Source: Thiotrichales bacterium
Lineage (GTDB): Bacteria; Pseudomonadota; Gammaproteobacteria; Francisellales; CACEW01
Direction of reading: 5' to 3'
NCBI GenBank assembly: GCA_947476405.1
Contig: CANJQG010000072.1
Location: 1 to 6,072 of the forward strand
Length of the DNA stretch: 6,072 nt
The notes beneath the pieces are model-generated. The model searched no databases, was not told where the DNA came from, and saw only the letters and a program-made list of their open reading frames with translations. A program made the position numbers and the translations under genes. The first letter of the stretch is position 1. Every line of letters begins with the position of its first letter. Positions 1 to 5,934 of the stretch are shown one piece after another.

Positions 1-846
1 ACTTTAATGAGTGTCTTTGTAAAACTGATTGGGTCAAGTATCCCCGTGTATGAGCTCATCTGGGTGCGGTTTTCAATCGGATTAATTTTGTTAATACCAG
101 TTATAGTGTTATCGAAGGACTTTAGCTTTAAATTACAAGCCCCCTTTAAGTTTTTGATGCGTACCATTTGTGCACTGCTAGGCTTGGCTCTGTTGTTTTT
201 GGCGGTGCAAAGGATGGCATTATCACAGGCATTGTTATTGTCGAATACCACGCCATTAATTGTCCCAATCTTGGCTTTCTTGATGGTGGGTGCAAAAATT
301 ACTCGTTGGGGAATTTTGGGCGTTGTCTTTGGCTTTATTGGCGTAGCGGTGGTGTTGAATCCCGCACACACGAATATTGGCTGGGGTGATTTGCTGGCGC
401 TGGCATCCGCATTTTTTGTGGCGCTGGCGATTATTCAAATTCGCCTGCTTGGCAAAACTATGGGAACCTGGCCGATGCTGTTCTACTATTTTTTGATGAG
501 CACCATCCTGACCACACCCTTTGGCTTAATCAAAGTGGTGATACCCAGTTCATGCAGGATGTGGCTGTTTTTGTTGCTGATCGGTGTGGTGGGATTTATT
601 TATCAAATTTGCTCGACGCTAAGTTATAAACTTGCCCCCGTGCGTTTAACCACGCCGATTTTGTACATCAATGTATTACTCGGCGGCGTATTTGAATGGG
701 TCATCTGGGGACAGAAGCCAACGTTATCATTTTTAATTGGATGTGTGATCATTGTCAGTGGAGTGGTGATCACCCTATTCTTGGGAACTCCACGCACAAA
801 ATCAACCGGAGATAATAATGAAAAAGACAGCACTGATCGTTCTTGA
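1..846 (+). CDS. EamA/DMT-family membrane transporter (5' end cut by window edge)
   Basis: Likely an inner-membrane drug/metabolite transporter of the EamA (DMT) superfamily, which typically moves small metabolites such as amino acids or drugs outward; the substrate cannot be told. The frame is open from base 1. The first ATG is at 7, but the residues there (FVKLIGSSIPVYELIWVRF) match the end of the usual first membrane helix and the conserved loop-Arg stretch of EamA repeat 1. About 20-25 N-terminal residues therefore probably lie upstream. Counting from that ATG, nine hydrophobic segments are visible at about 19-36, 52-68, 74-94, 101-118, 128-147, 157-175, 185-203, 212-233 and 240-260. With the missing helix that makes the usual ten in two five-helix repeats; repeat 2 begins at the GWGDLLALASAFF stretch. 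The tail after residue 262 is polar. The end overlaps the next gene by 29 bp, so the two are co-transcribed. The family is clear; the start and substrate are not. Confidence 0.88.
   Translation, partial: TLMSVFVKLIGSSIPVYELIWVRFSIGLILLIPVIVLSKDFSFKLQAPFKFLMRTICALLGLALLFLAVQRMALSQALLLSNTTPLIVPILAFLMVGAKITRWGILGVVFGFIGVAVVLNPAHTNIGWGDLLALASAFFVALAIIQIRLLGKTMGTWPMLFYYFLMSTILTTPFGLIKVVIPSSCRMWLFLLLIGVVGFIYQICSTLSYKLAPVRLTTPILYINVLLGGVFEWVIWGQKPTLSFLIGCVIIVSGVVITLFLGTPRTKSTGDNNEKDSTDRS
808..811 (+). promoter_or_regulatory. Ribosome binding site for the isochorismatase-like gene
   Basis: GGAG lies six bases before the ATG at 818, inside the 3' end of the transporter gene. It supports the start at 818 and a 29 bp overlap between the two genes. 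Confidence 0.75.
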
Positions 847-1381
847 TTTGATTAATGGCATCACTGAGAACGAGCATTTTAAACCGTACATTGAGAAGCA
901 TCACACCATTGCCAACAGCAATCGCCTGATTGCCCATGCGCGAAAAAACCATCAGCTGATTATTTTTGTGAAAGTGGGGTTTAGTGATTCGTATGTGGAA
1001 CTGGCGCATCGCTCACCATTGATGAGCGGCAACAAGGCCAATGGATGGTTAAAGTTGAGTGATTCCAGCACTGCATTTCATCCGCAATTGGATTATCGCC
1101 CTGGTGATACGGTGGTGACCAAACATCGGATCAATGCATTTTATTCCACCAATTTAGAGGCGATTCTCAATGCCAATGAAATCAATCATTTGATTTTATG
1201 CGGTGTTTCGACGAACTTTGCAGTGGATAGTGCTGCACGCGATGCCCATGATCGCAATTATTTTGTCACCATTATCAGTGATGCTTGCGCCAGCAGTAGT
1301 GAAGAGAATCAAGAAAAAGCCCTGTCGATTTTGGGGATGCTAGCGGAAGTAAAAACCGTGCAAGAGAGTGTGCAAGCCTAA
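818..1381 (+). CDS. Isochorismatase-fold hydrolase-like protein lacking the family Cys
   Basis: A 187-residue protein of the isochorismatase/cysteine hydrolase superfamily, cytoplasmic, of normal family length. The N-terminal strand ALIVLDL carries the expected acidic residue Asp10. The central Lys is Lys102 in VVTKHRINAFY. The nucleophile loop is GVSTNFAVDSAARDA (129-143), where the thiol hydrolases (nicotinamidase, RutB-type) have Cys at the position of Ala135. In the PhzD and EntB isochorismatases that position is Gly, and those enzymes act on vinyl ethers without a covalent thiol intermediate. Cys128 sits seven residues earlier, at the end of the preceding strand, and is not the equivalent residue. 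A hydrolase using a Cys-free mechanism, or a non-catalytic homologue, are both possible; the substrate is unknown. The start at 818 has a good GGAG site. It follows the transporter gene with a 29 bp overlap and ends against the convergent SDR gene. Confidence 0.9.
   Translation: MKKTALIVLDLINGITENEHFKPYIEKHHTIANSNRLIAHARKNHQLIIFVKVGFSDSYVELAHRSPLMSGNKANGWLKLSDSSTAFHPQLDYRPGDTVVTKHRINAFYSTNLEAILNANEINHLILCGVSTNFAVDSAARDAHDRNYFVTIISDACASSSEENQEKALSILGMLAEVKTVQESVQA
1378..1381. other. Convergent stop-codon overlap
   Basis: The plus-strand gene ends with TAA at 1379-1381 and the minus-strand gene ends with TAG at 1380-1378, so two converging transcription units share their stop bases. I see no GC-rich hairpin followed by a T run in the adjacent sequence, so any termination must occur inside the opposing coding region. 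Confidence 0.9.
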
Positions 1382-2160
1382 AATCCAAGCTTACTAAAGC
1401 CACCATCCACAGCTAAATTTACGCCCGTGATATAGGACGCAGCAGGCATCGCTAGAAATGCAGCAACACGAGCGACTTCCTCAGGCTCAGCAATGCGTCC
1501 CAATGGCGTGGCTTTTTGTATTCTCTCTTCAATGTCTGGATTTTTATGAAAGGCATCCATCGCTAAGGGCGTGCGCGTTGCCCAAGGATGAATAGAGTTT
1601 ACCCGAATTCCCTCTGGCGCCCACTCTACCGCTAAAAAATTAGATAACTGCTCCAGGGCTGCTTTGGAAGCGGTATACATTGCAGAGGTAAAACGAATCA
1701 CCCGCTGACTGTTCAGTGACGACACATTCACAATACTGGGCCCCTGTTGTGAGGCTTTGAGCCAGGGATAGAACAGTCTCGACAAATTAAAAGCGGATTC
1801 CAAATTGACTGACATGATGGTATGAAAATCCTCTGCGGTATATTCTAACGTCGGCTTTCTGATATTCATTCCAACATTATTGACGAGAACATCCAACCCA
1901 CCTAAAAAAGATTCCATTTTCCGCACAATGGCTTGCAAATCATTTGCCTGCGTCACATCCGCTACAATACAATCCACAGAAAATCCCAAATCCAGCAGCC
2001 TTGTTTTTTCAAGATCAAGCGCTTTCTGATCTCTATCCACCATCAACACCGTTGCACCCAACTCTAAGAACGTCTCTGTAATTGCCAAACCAATACCACT
2101 GGCAGCCCCTGTGATAATCACTTTTTTACGATCGAGACTCCATACGGAATGATTTTGCAT
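1378..2160 (-). CDS. Short-chain dehydrogenase/reductase, tropinone-reductase-like
   Basis: A 260-residue cytoplasmic NAD(P)-dependent oxidoreductase of the classical SDR family. The cofactor motif TGAASGIG is at 17-24. Asp42 sits at the end of the second strand, which usually favours NAD(H) over NADP(H). NNVG is at 94-97. The catalytic tetrad is Asn119, Ser148, Tyr162 and Lys166 (YTASK). The C-terminal half resembles the tropinone-reductase-like branch: YPWLKAS, LAVEWAPEGIRVNS, TPLGRIAEPEEVA and PAASYITGVNLAVDGGF. Where many SDRs have a Pro-Gly after the VNS strand, this one reads HPWATRTPL (191-199), like the PW-type members of that branch. The Ser148-Tyr162 spacing is one residue longer than usual. 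It is the last gene of the minus-strand operon, starting 11 bp after the NTF2-like gene behind a strong AAGGAG site. The substrate is not deducible; a carbonyl or alcohol on a small molecule is likely. Confidence 0.95.
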   Translation of the reverse strand: MQNHSVWSLDRKKVIITGAASGIGLAITETFLELGATVLMVDRDQKALDLEKTRLLDLGFSVDCIVADVTQANDLQAIVRKMESFLGGLDVLVNNVGMNIRKPTLEYTAEDFHTIMSVNLESAFNLSRLFYPWLKASQQGPSIVNVSSLNSQRVIRFTSAMYTASKAALEQLSNFLAVEWAPEGIRVNSIHPWATRTPLAMDAFHKNPDIEERIQKATPLGRIAEPEEVARVAAFLAMPAASYITGVNLAVDGGFSKLGF

Positions 2161-2167
2161 GACAATG

Positions 2168-2173
2168 CTCCTT
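2168..2173 (-). promoter_or_regulatory. Ribosome binding site for the SDR gene
   Basis: The minus strand reads AAGGAG seven bases before the ATG at 2160. The site overlaps the TAA stop of the upstream NTF2-like gene (2174-2172), so translation of the two is likely coupled. It is the strongest Shine-Dalgarno match in the operon. Confidence 0.8.
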
Positions 2174-2579
2174 ATTTTTTAACCCAAGTTTCATGTAAAT
2201 GCCGCCAAAGCAAAGGTTGTTTTGAATTGTCAGTCGGCACCAAAATAGCCGTGGACAACCGACGCAAAGATTCCTGAACACTGACCTGCTGATATTCCTC
2301 AAAGGTGACCATGACACATTCTTCACAGGCAAAATTTTCTTTAAAATGCTCAATGCTGATTTTCACTTGAGGGCGTGATCCTGCTGCACTTTCAAACCAG
2401 TTGCGTAGCCAACTAAAATCTCGCAAAACACCATCAGGCGGAATCATTGTAAAGTCTGAATGAAAATAACTTAAAAAAGGCAGACGACCTGAATCATCTG
2501 TTTTATTGTGAAATAAGTTTTCAATCTGTTTGTGCAAATCAATCACTTCTTGATATGCCTGCTTGAAAAGTTTTTGCAT
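2172..2579 (-). CDS. NTF2/SnoaL-like (DUF4440-type) small protein
   Basis: A 135-residue protein that looks like the NTF2-like fold used by SnoaL-type and DUF4440 proteins. An N-terminal helix (about 1-25) is followed by a segment with HSDFTMIPPDGVLRD (40-54), where a phenotype-like 'pdG' turn is typical. A helix with a WF pair comes next (57-65), then strands ending in LLWRHLHETWV (123-133), the usual terminal strand of the fold. Members of this fold act as isomerases, hydrolases or dehydratases, or simply as binding domains; no catalytic residues can be assigned here. The frame extends upstream to an ATG at 2684, but that stretch lies inside the PhzF-like gene. The ATG at 2579, one base after that gene's stop and behind an AAGGGG site, is the better start; an ATG at 2597 is also possible. 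Placement between PhzF-like and SDR genes suggests a shared pathway. Confidence 0.78.
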   Translation of the reverse strand: MQKLFKQAYQEVIDLHKQIENLFHNKTDDSGRLPFLSYFHSDFTMIPPDGVLRDFSWLRNWFESAAGSRPQVKISIEHFKENFACEECVMVTFEEYQQVSVQESLRRLSTAILVPTDNSKQPLLWRHLHETWVKK

Positions 2580-2580
2580 C

Positions 2581-3390
2581 TCATCCCCTTTGTTCATGAA
2601 TTTCCCCACCGACCAAAACCTGCCCATCTTCAGCCAAAGAAACGTAGATTCGACTGGGCTCCTCCATTGTATCACCTTGATCAATTACAAAATCTTTTTG
2701 ACCGGATTTCGGCAAAACAGAAATGAATGTACCCGCTGCAACACCCGTTGCTGCATCTTCATTCCAACCGCCTTTCGGATTGAAGCCTCTTGCAATAAAA
2801 TCAACTCCAGAGGGTGCATCAGCACTGTAAACATACAGGCCATTAATCTGATTCTCAATGCTCCATTTTTTGATGAAATCGAAATCAGGTTGCAGTTGAT
2901 TGAGGATCACCGCAGCTTTGATGGGCACAAGCAATTTTGGGCTTCCCAGACTTGCAGCAACGCAAGGGAGGCTGGAATCGAGTTGATCCACGTTGATATC
3001 CAGCATTTTTGCGATCATCGCAAGATCAATCTTCACGGGTAAAATCTCCGCATGCGGCATCAAGACCTGCACACGATCACCTTGCCTCATCATTTGCAGC
3101 ATTTGCCCAGACTGTATTTGCACCGTCAATGTATCTGTGTTTCGCAGGTGCATCAAGTATTTCCCTGTTGCCAGCATACCATGTAGGCACAAGACACTTT
3201 CACTGGTCGGATAAAAAAATTGAAGTATTGGGATCTCAGCATCTTCAATAAAAACGGTGACGGGAAAGTTGAGTTTTGCTGCGATGGCTTGTTTTTCTGA
3301 ATCATCACCCACAAAATTCTGAACGATTGCAGCCAGATTTCCTGATTTAGAATCGCCTCTACAAAAGCATGCATAGGATTGAATATCCAT
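2581..3390 (-). CDS. PhzF-family protein with altered active-site motifs
   Basis: A 269-residue protein with the PhzF (diaminopimelate-epimerase-like) double-barrel architecture and normal family length. Visible family marks are SGNLAAIV near the N-terminus (canonical GNPAAVV), FFYPTSE at 59-65 before CLHG (canonical CGHA, with His70 retained), and a second-barrel GFNPKGGWNEDAATGVAAG (canonical FxPxxGxxEDPxTGSAxG). The residue aligning with the catalytic Glu45 of PhzF is Val44 (FPVTVF instead of SET.F). The Ser of the TGSA loop is Val217, while Asp212 is kept. PhzF itself isomerises trans-2,3-dihydro-3-hydroxyanthranilate by acid/base proton shuttling, so this homologue probably does not use that chemistry unchanged. 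The start at 3390 (MDIQSYACF) fits the family N-terminus and lies one base after the upstream stop; an upstream ATG at 3408 would add six residues but has no ribosome site. No other phenazine genes are present. Confidence 0.9.
   Translation of the reverse strand: MDIQSYACFCRGDSKSGNLAAIVQNFVGDDSEKQAIAAKLNFPVTVFIEDAEIPILQFFYPTSESVLCLHGMLATGKYLMHLRNTDTLTVQIQSGQMLQMMRQGDRVQVLMPHAEILPVKIDLAMIAKMLDINVDQLDSSLPCVAASLGSPKLLVPIKAAVILNQLQPDFDFIKKWSIENQINGLYVYSADAPSGVDFIARGFNPKGGWNEDAATGVAAGTFISVLPKSGQKDFVIDQGDTMEEPSRIYVSLAEDGQVLVGGEIHEQRG
2585..2590 (-). promoter_or_regulatory. Ribosome binding site for the NTF2-like gene
   Basis: The minus strand reads AAGGGG five bases before the ATG at 2579, within the last codons of the PhzF-like gene. 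It argues for the 2579 start over the longer versions at 2597 and 2684. Confidence 0.6.
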
Positions 3391-3391
3391 T

Positions 3392-4399
3392 TTATAAAGC
3401 CCCCACATACCATTCTGAAGCCACAGACAGTCCTGCTTGTTTTAAAAACTGACGCTTTGGCTCATCATGCGCGCCGCTCACCACAACGAACTGAGCCACG
3501 CCTTTCTCTTTTCCAAGCGATTTAAGTTGAGATAAAAGTGCTGCACCGATGCTTGGCCAATCACCCGGTGTTGCCACGCAAAAATCATCTATCATCAACG
3601 TCAGTCCAGGGTCATAGACTTCTGGTGCTGTGATCAATTGCCCAATAATGAAGCCCGCTATTTCTCCCTCTGACCCCGCCACCAGTAGAATATGATCTTT
3701 CTGAGTCAATAACTGCTGAAACCAGTTTGCCTGCGATGTTTCAGCTCCTTTTTTATATCGCCAGAATTGCGGCTGTACTTTTTCATACGCGCGGCGCTTT
3801 GCATAGGACAAATTAACCATGCTGGCAATGTCTTCTGATTGAGCTAGACGGACATTTATTTTTGGCGGCACCCCATGCCGCTTTGTATCAAACGTCAATA
3901 AAATCCGCGTTGGCTGACCTGAATCATAATCCACAGGAATCACCTCTTCACGATAATTTCCACCAGTAAATTTTGCCACCACTTTACGCCAGAATTTAAG
4001 CACAGACTGATTTTCAGGAATGACGCGTAATTCCCACAAGGCTGGATGCATCAGCCAGATTTGCTCAGCGACATAATCCGCTACGCCTTTACCCTGAAAC
4101 TTTGCCGTAATAAAAAACTCACCTACACTCCATTCCGTTTCAGGCCGGAGTTTTTCGTGATCAAGCAGGCAGAATCCTGCTACCTCACCTTTGACCTTGA
4201 TCAAAAAAGCCTTTTTATCAGGATCCTCAAAATAAGTTTTGAAATCAATACACTCGTACATACCATTATCTGGAAAGCGCCATTCGTCTGAGATAAAGCC
4301 ACATTGACGCGAAAGGTCATAGGCGTAGAAATGGCCCAGATTTTGGACGATAGGGTATTCTGCAAGGGTCGCTTTAATAATTTGTATGTCATTTTTCAT
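3392..4399 (-). CDS. Tandem two-domain GNAT acetyltransferase
   Basis: A 335-residue cytoplasmic protein made of two GNAT (Gcn5-related N-acetyltransferase) domains, which transfer an acyl group from acyl-CoA to an amine. Domain 1 covers about 5-172. Its acetyl-CoA loop is QGKGVA (102-107), after the strand VGEFFITAKF, and it is followed by VIPENQSVLKFWRKV (127-141), the usual Asn and C-terminal helix. Domain 2 covers about 182-335, with IDDFCVA (270-276), a weakened pyrophosphate loop WPSIGAALL (281-289), and a strong C-terminal block FLKQAGLSVASEWYVG (318-333). Domain 1 looks the more canonical for CoA binding; domain 2 may be a second active site or a substrate-binding partner. The start at 4399 (ATG) is preferred over TTG at 4402 because GAGG lies seven bases before it. 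The gene overlaps the preceding GNAT gene by 11 bp. The substrate is unknown. Confidence 0.88.
   Translation of the reverse strand: MKNDIQIIKATLAEYPIVQNLGHFYAYDLSRQCGFISDEWRFPDNGMYECIDFKTYFEDPDKKAFLIKVKGEVAGFCLLDHEKLRPETEWSVGEFFITAKFQGKGVADYVAEQIWLMHPALWELRVIPENQSVLKFWRKVVAKFTGGNYREEVIPVDYDSGQPTRILLTFDTKRHGVPPKINVRLAQSEDIASMVNLSYAKRRAYEKVQPQFWRYKKGAETSQANWFQQLLTQKDHILLVAGSEGEIAGFIIGQLITAPEVYDPGLTLMIDDFCVATPGDWPSIGAALLSQLKSLGKEKGVAQFVVVSGAHDEPKRQFLKQAGLSVASEWYVGAL
3400..3404 (-). promoter_or_regulatory. Weak ribosome binding site for the PhzF-like gene
   Basis: A GGGGG run nine bases before the ATG at 3390 is the only purine-rich sequence at this start. Because the TAA of the tandem GNAT gene ends one base before the ATG, initiation probably relies partly on ribosomes finishing the upstream gene. 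Confidence 0.4.
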
Positions 4400-4892
4400 C
4401 AAGCGCCCTCACCATCAATATCTCATCATAAAATTTATCACCTACTTTTAAGGCACGCGGCTCAATCCCAATCTGTACAAAACCATGATGCTGGTATAAT
4501 TTGAGGGCTGAGGTATTCCCAACGACCACTGCACAATATAACTGTAACGCCTTTGTTTTGACGTCCTCGATGATTGTTGCAATTAACTTGCCTGCAAGAC
4601 CTGAGCCACGATATTGGGACTGAATATAAACTGCAAAGAGACCAGCCTTATGCTGCAACTTGGTTTGCTGATGGTAGAATATTCCTGCTGTTCCAACCAG
4701 ATCCCCACCCTGAAATACACCAAAAATATCGCTCTTCTTCAATGAGTCCTGCCAATCTGTATCACTACGTAAAACCTCATCTTCAAAGGAAGACCCAAAC
4801 GCCTCAGGAACTTGCTTAAGCATCTCCAGACGAATAGACTTCCAAATGCCCCAATCTTCTGATGTCAGGAGTCGGATTTTAATTTCTGACAT
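4389..4892 (-). CDS. GNAT-family N-acetyltransferase
   Basis: A 167-residue single-domain GNAT of normal family length, cytoplasmic. The N-terminal strand IKIRLLTSEDW is followed by the substrate-side helices (about 13-40). The GTAGIF strand leads to the motif A strand LFAVYIQSQYRGSGLAGKLI, in which RGSGLA (95-100) is the textbook acetyl-CoA pyrophosphate loop. Then come motif B with VVVGNTSALKLYQHHGF (122-138), containing Asn126 and Tyr133, the usual general-acid position, and a C-terminal strand with DEILMVR. The acyl acceptor cannot be inferred; related enzymes modify small amines, antibiotics or protein N-termini. The ATG at 4892 overlaps the end of the acyltransferase gene by 14 bp, with only a weak GGA six bases upstream, so coupling with the gene before it is likely. 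Confidence 0.95.
   Translation of the reverse strand: MSEIKIRLLTSEDWGIWKSIRLEMLKQVPEAFGSSFEDEVLRSDTDWQDSLKKSDIFGVFQGGDLVGTAGIFYHQQTKLQHKAGLFAVYIQSQYRGSGLAGKLIATIIEDVKTKALQLYCAVVVGNTSALKLYQHHGFVQIGIEPRALKVGDKFYDEILMVRALDEK
4406..4410 (-). promoter_or_regulatory. Ribosome binding site for the tandem GNAT gene
   Basis: The minus strand reads GAGGG, ending six bases before the ATG at 4399 and inside the end of the single-domain GNAT gene. The spacing favours this ATG over the TTG at 4402, which would sit only three bases from it. Confidence 0.65.
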
Positions 4893-5934
4893 GACGAATC
4901 CAATTGTTTAAAGGTTCAGAATAATACTTTGCAAGCACATAGCCAAGTAGTCCACTGACTACAATCATCAGTGCATACAACGGCAACAAAAATCCCACCT
5001 CTTTGAAAATAACTGCACCCACGGTAATCACCAGCATATGCGTCAAATAAACCTCATAACTATTCCATCCATACCACTGCAAAAACCGTGTGCCTCTTAA
5101 CCTCAAGGTATTTTGACTGCACGCAATGAGCATCAAAGCGATCCCTAATTCCAGCACTGTCACATTCAGGCCAATTTTGGTCAGCCCCAATAAATAGGTC
5201 ACATGCCTGAGGCAGAAAATCAGTACGAACAGACACAACCCTGACAAAACAAAGCCTCGTGATTTCAGATTGGGATTTTTAGCCACAAATAAAGCGGCCA
5301 ACACGCCAAACGCAATGCCATCCATACAGGACAAATACGAATAATCCTGCCAGCCTTCATTCGTACCAAAGACTCTGGCAAAAGGCCCAATCACAATAAA
5401 AATGCAAAGCACTCCAATCAGCCAACACTGCTTTCTAAAGATTAGACATAGCAACGGAAAAATCAGATAAAACACTTCTTCGACAGAAAGCGACCACAGC
5501 ACAAACCAAGCCCCCACAATATGCCCATTTAACTCAGCGACCAGATTATTCATGCGAAAAGTCAAAGCAGCCAAAATAGCCTGATGCAGCGTCGCTCCAA
5601 CAAGTATAAAACCTGGCACTTTGAATAAATCGAGAACGCTCAAAATAATAATCAGAGCAATCAGGCAGGGCACAATCCTGGCAAAACGCATCCAATAAAA
5701 ACGCTTCAAATTCACATGAGGCAAACCACCCCATTTATGCATGATCGATTGCGCAATTAAGAATCCTGAAACCACAAAAAACACCCGAACACCATAATAT
5801 CCGCCAAAGAAGAGAATATCCACAAGCCATTGCGGCCATTGATTTACAAAGGGTAAATGAATGTAAAGATGACCCAAGATCACAGCCAAAATGGATAGGC
5901 CACGAATCAGATCAATCGCTGGATTACGACCCAC
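4879..5934 (-). CDS. Acyltransferase-3 family integral membrane protein (OafA/YrhL-like)
   Basis: A 351-residue polytopic inner-membrane acyltransferase of the AT3 family, which moves acyl groups across or at the membrane, usually onto sugars, lipids or secondary metabolites. Family marks run in order: IDLIRGLSILAVILGH (7-22) with Asp8, Arg11 and the essential His22; GVRVFFVVSGFLI (48-60); RFYWMRFARIVP (78-89) with the conserved Arg cluster; WSLSVEEVFYLIFP (147-160); SYEVYLTHM (292-300); and a late EP pair (340-341). About ten hydrophobic segments are spread through the protein. There is no C-terminal SGNH domain, so it is the stand-alone form. The start is GTG at 5934, the only plausible start before the first motif, since the frame closes upstream at a TGA (5961-5959) and the next internal ATG is after residue 60. 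It overlaps the end of the preceding gene by 11 bp with only a weak ribosome site. The acceptor is unknown. Confidence 0.94.
   Translation of the reverse strand: MGRNPAIDLIRGLSILAVILGHLYIHLPFVNQWPQWLVDILFFGGYYGVRVFFVVSGFLIAQSIMHKWGGLPHVNLKRFYWMRFARIVPCLIALIIILSVLDLFKVPGFILVGATLHQAILAALTFRMNNLVAELNGHIVGAWFVLWSLSVEEVFYLIFPLLCLIFRKQCWLIGVLCIFIVIGPFARVFGTNEGWQDYSYLSCMDGIAFGVLAALFVAKNPNLKSRGFVLSGLCLFVLIFCLRHVTYLLGLTKIGLNVTVLELGIALMLIACSQNTLRLRGTRFLQWYGWNSYEVYLTHMLVITVGAVIFKEVGFLLPLYALMIVVSGLLGYVLAKYYSEPLNNWIRHVRN

Noticed and set aside
1381..1400. Rho-independent terminator at the convergent junction, around the AAGCTT palindrome
   Set aside because: The palindrome is only six bases with no GC-rich stem or T run, and it lies in the last SDR codons.
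2580..2684. Longer N-terminus for the NTF2-like gene
   Set aside because: The extension overlaps the conserved end of the PhzF-like gene, its residues do not look like part of the fold, and the ATG at 2579 has an appropriately placed AAGGGG site.
2563..3042. 159-codon plus-strand open frame opposite the PhzF-like gene
   Set aside because: It lies entirely antisense to well-supported coding sequence, its translation is Cys/Ile-rich without any recognisable domain, and no ribosome site is evident; it is a shadow frame.
818..3390. Phenazine biosynthesis cluster
   Set aside because: Only PhzD-fold and PhzF-fold relatives are present, both with non-canonical active sites, and no PhzA/B, C, E or G homologues are visible, so calling it phenazine biosynthesis would be over-reading.
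3391..3408. ATG at 3408 as the start of the PhzF-like gene
   Set aside because: No Shine-Dalgarno sequence precedes it and the family N-terminus begins at the internal Met; the ATG at 3390 sits directly after the upstream stop.
4400..4402. TTG at 4402 as the start of the tandem GNAT gene
   Set aside because: The GAGGG site is too close to TTG, while the following ATG has correct spacing.
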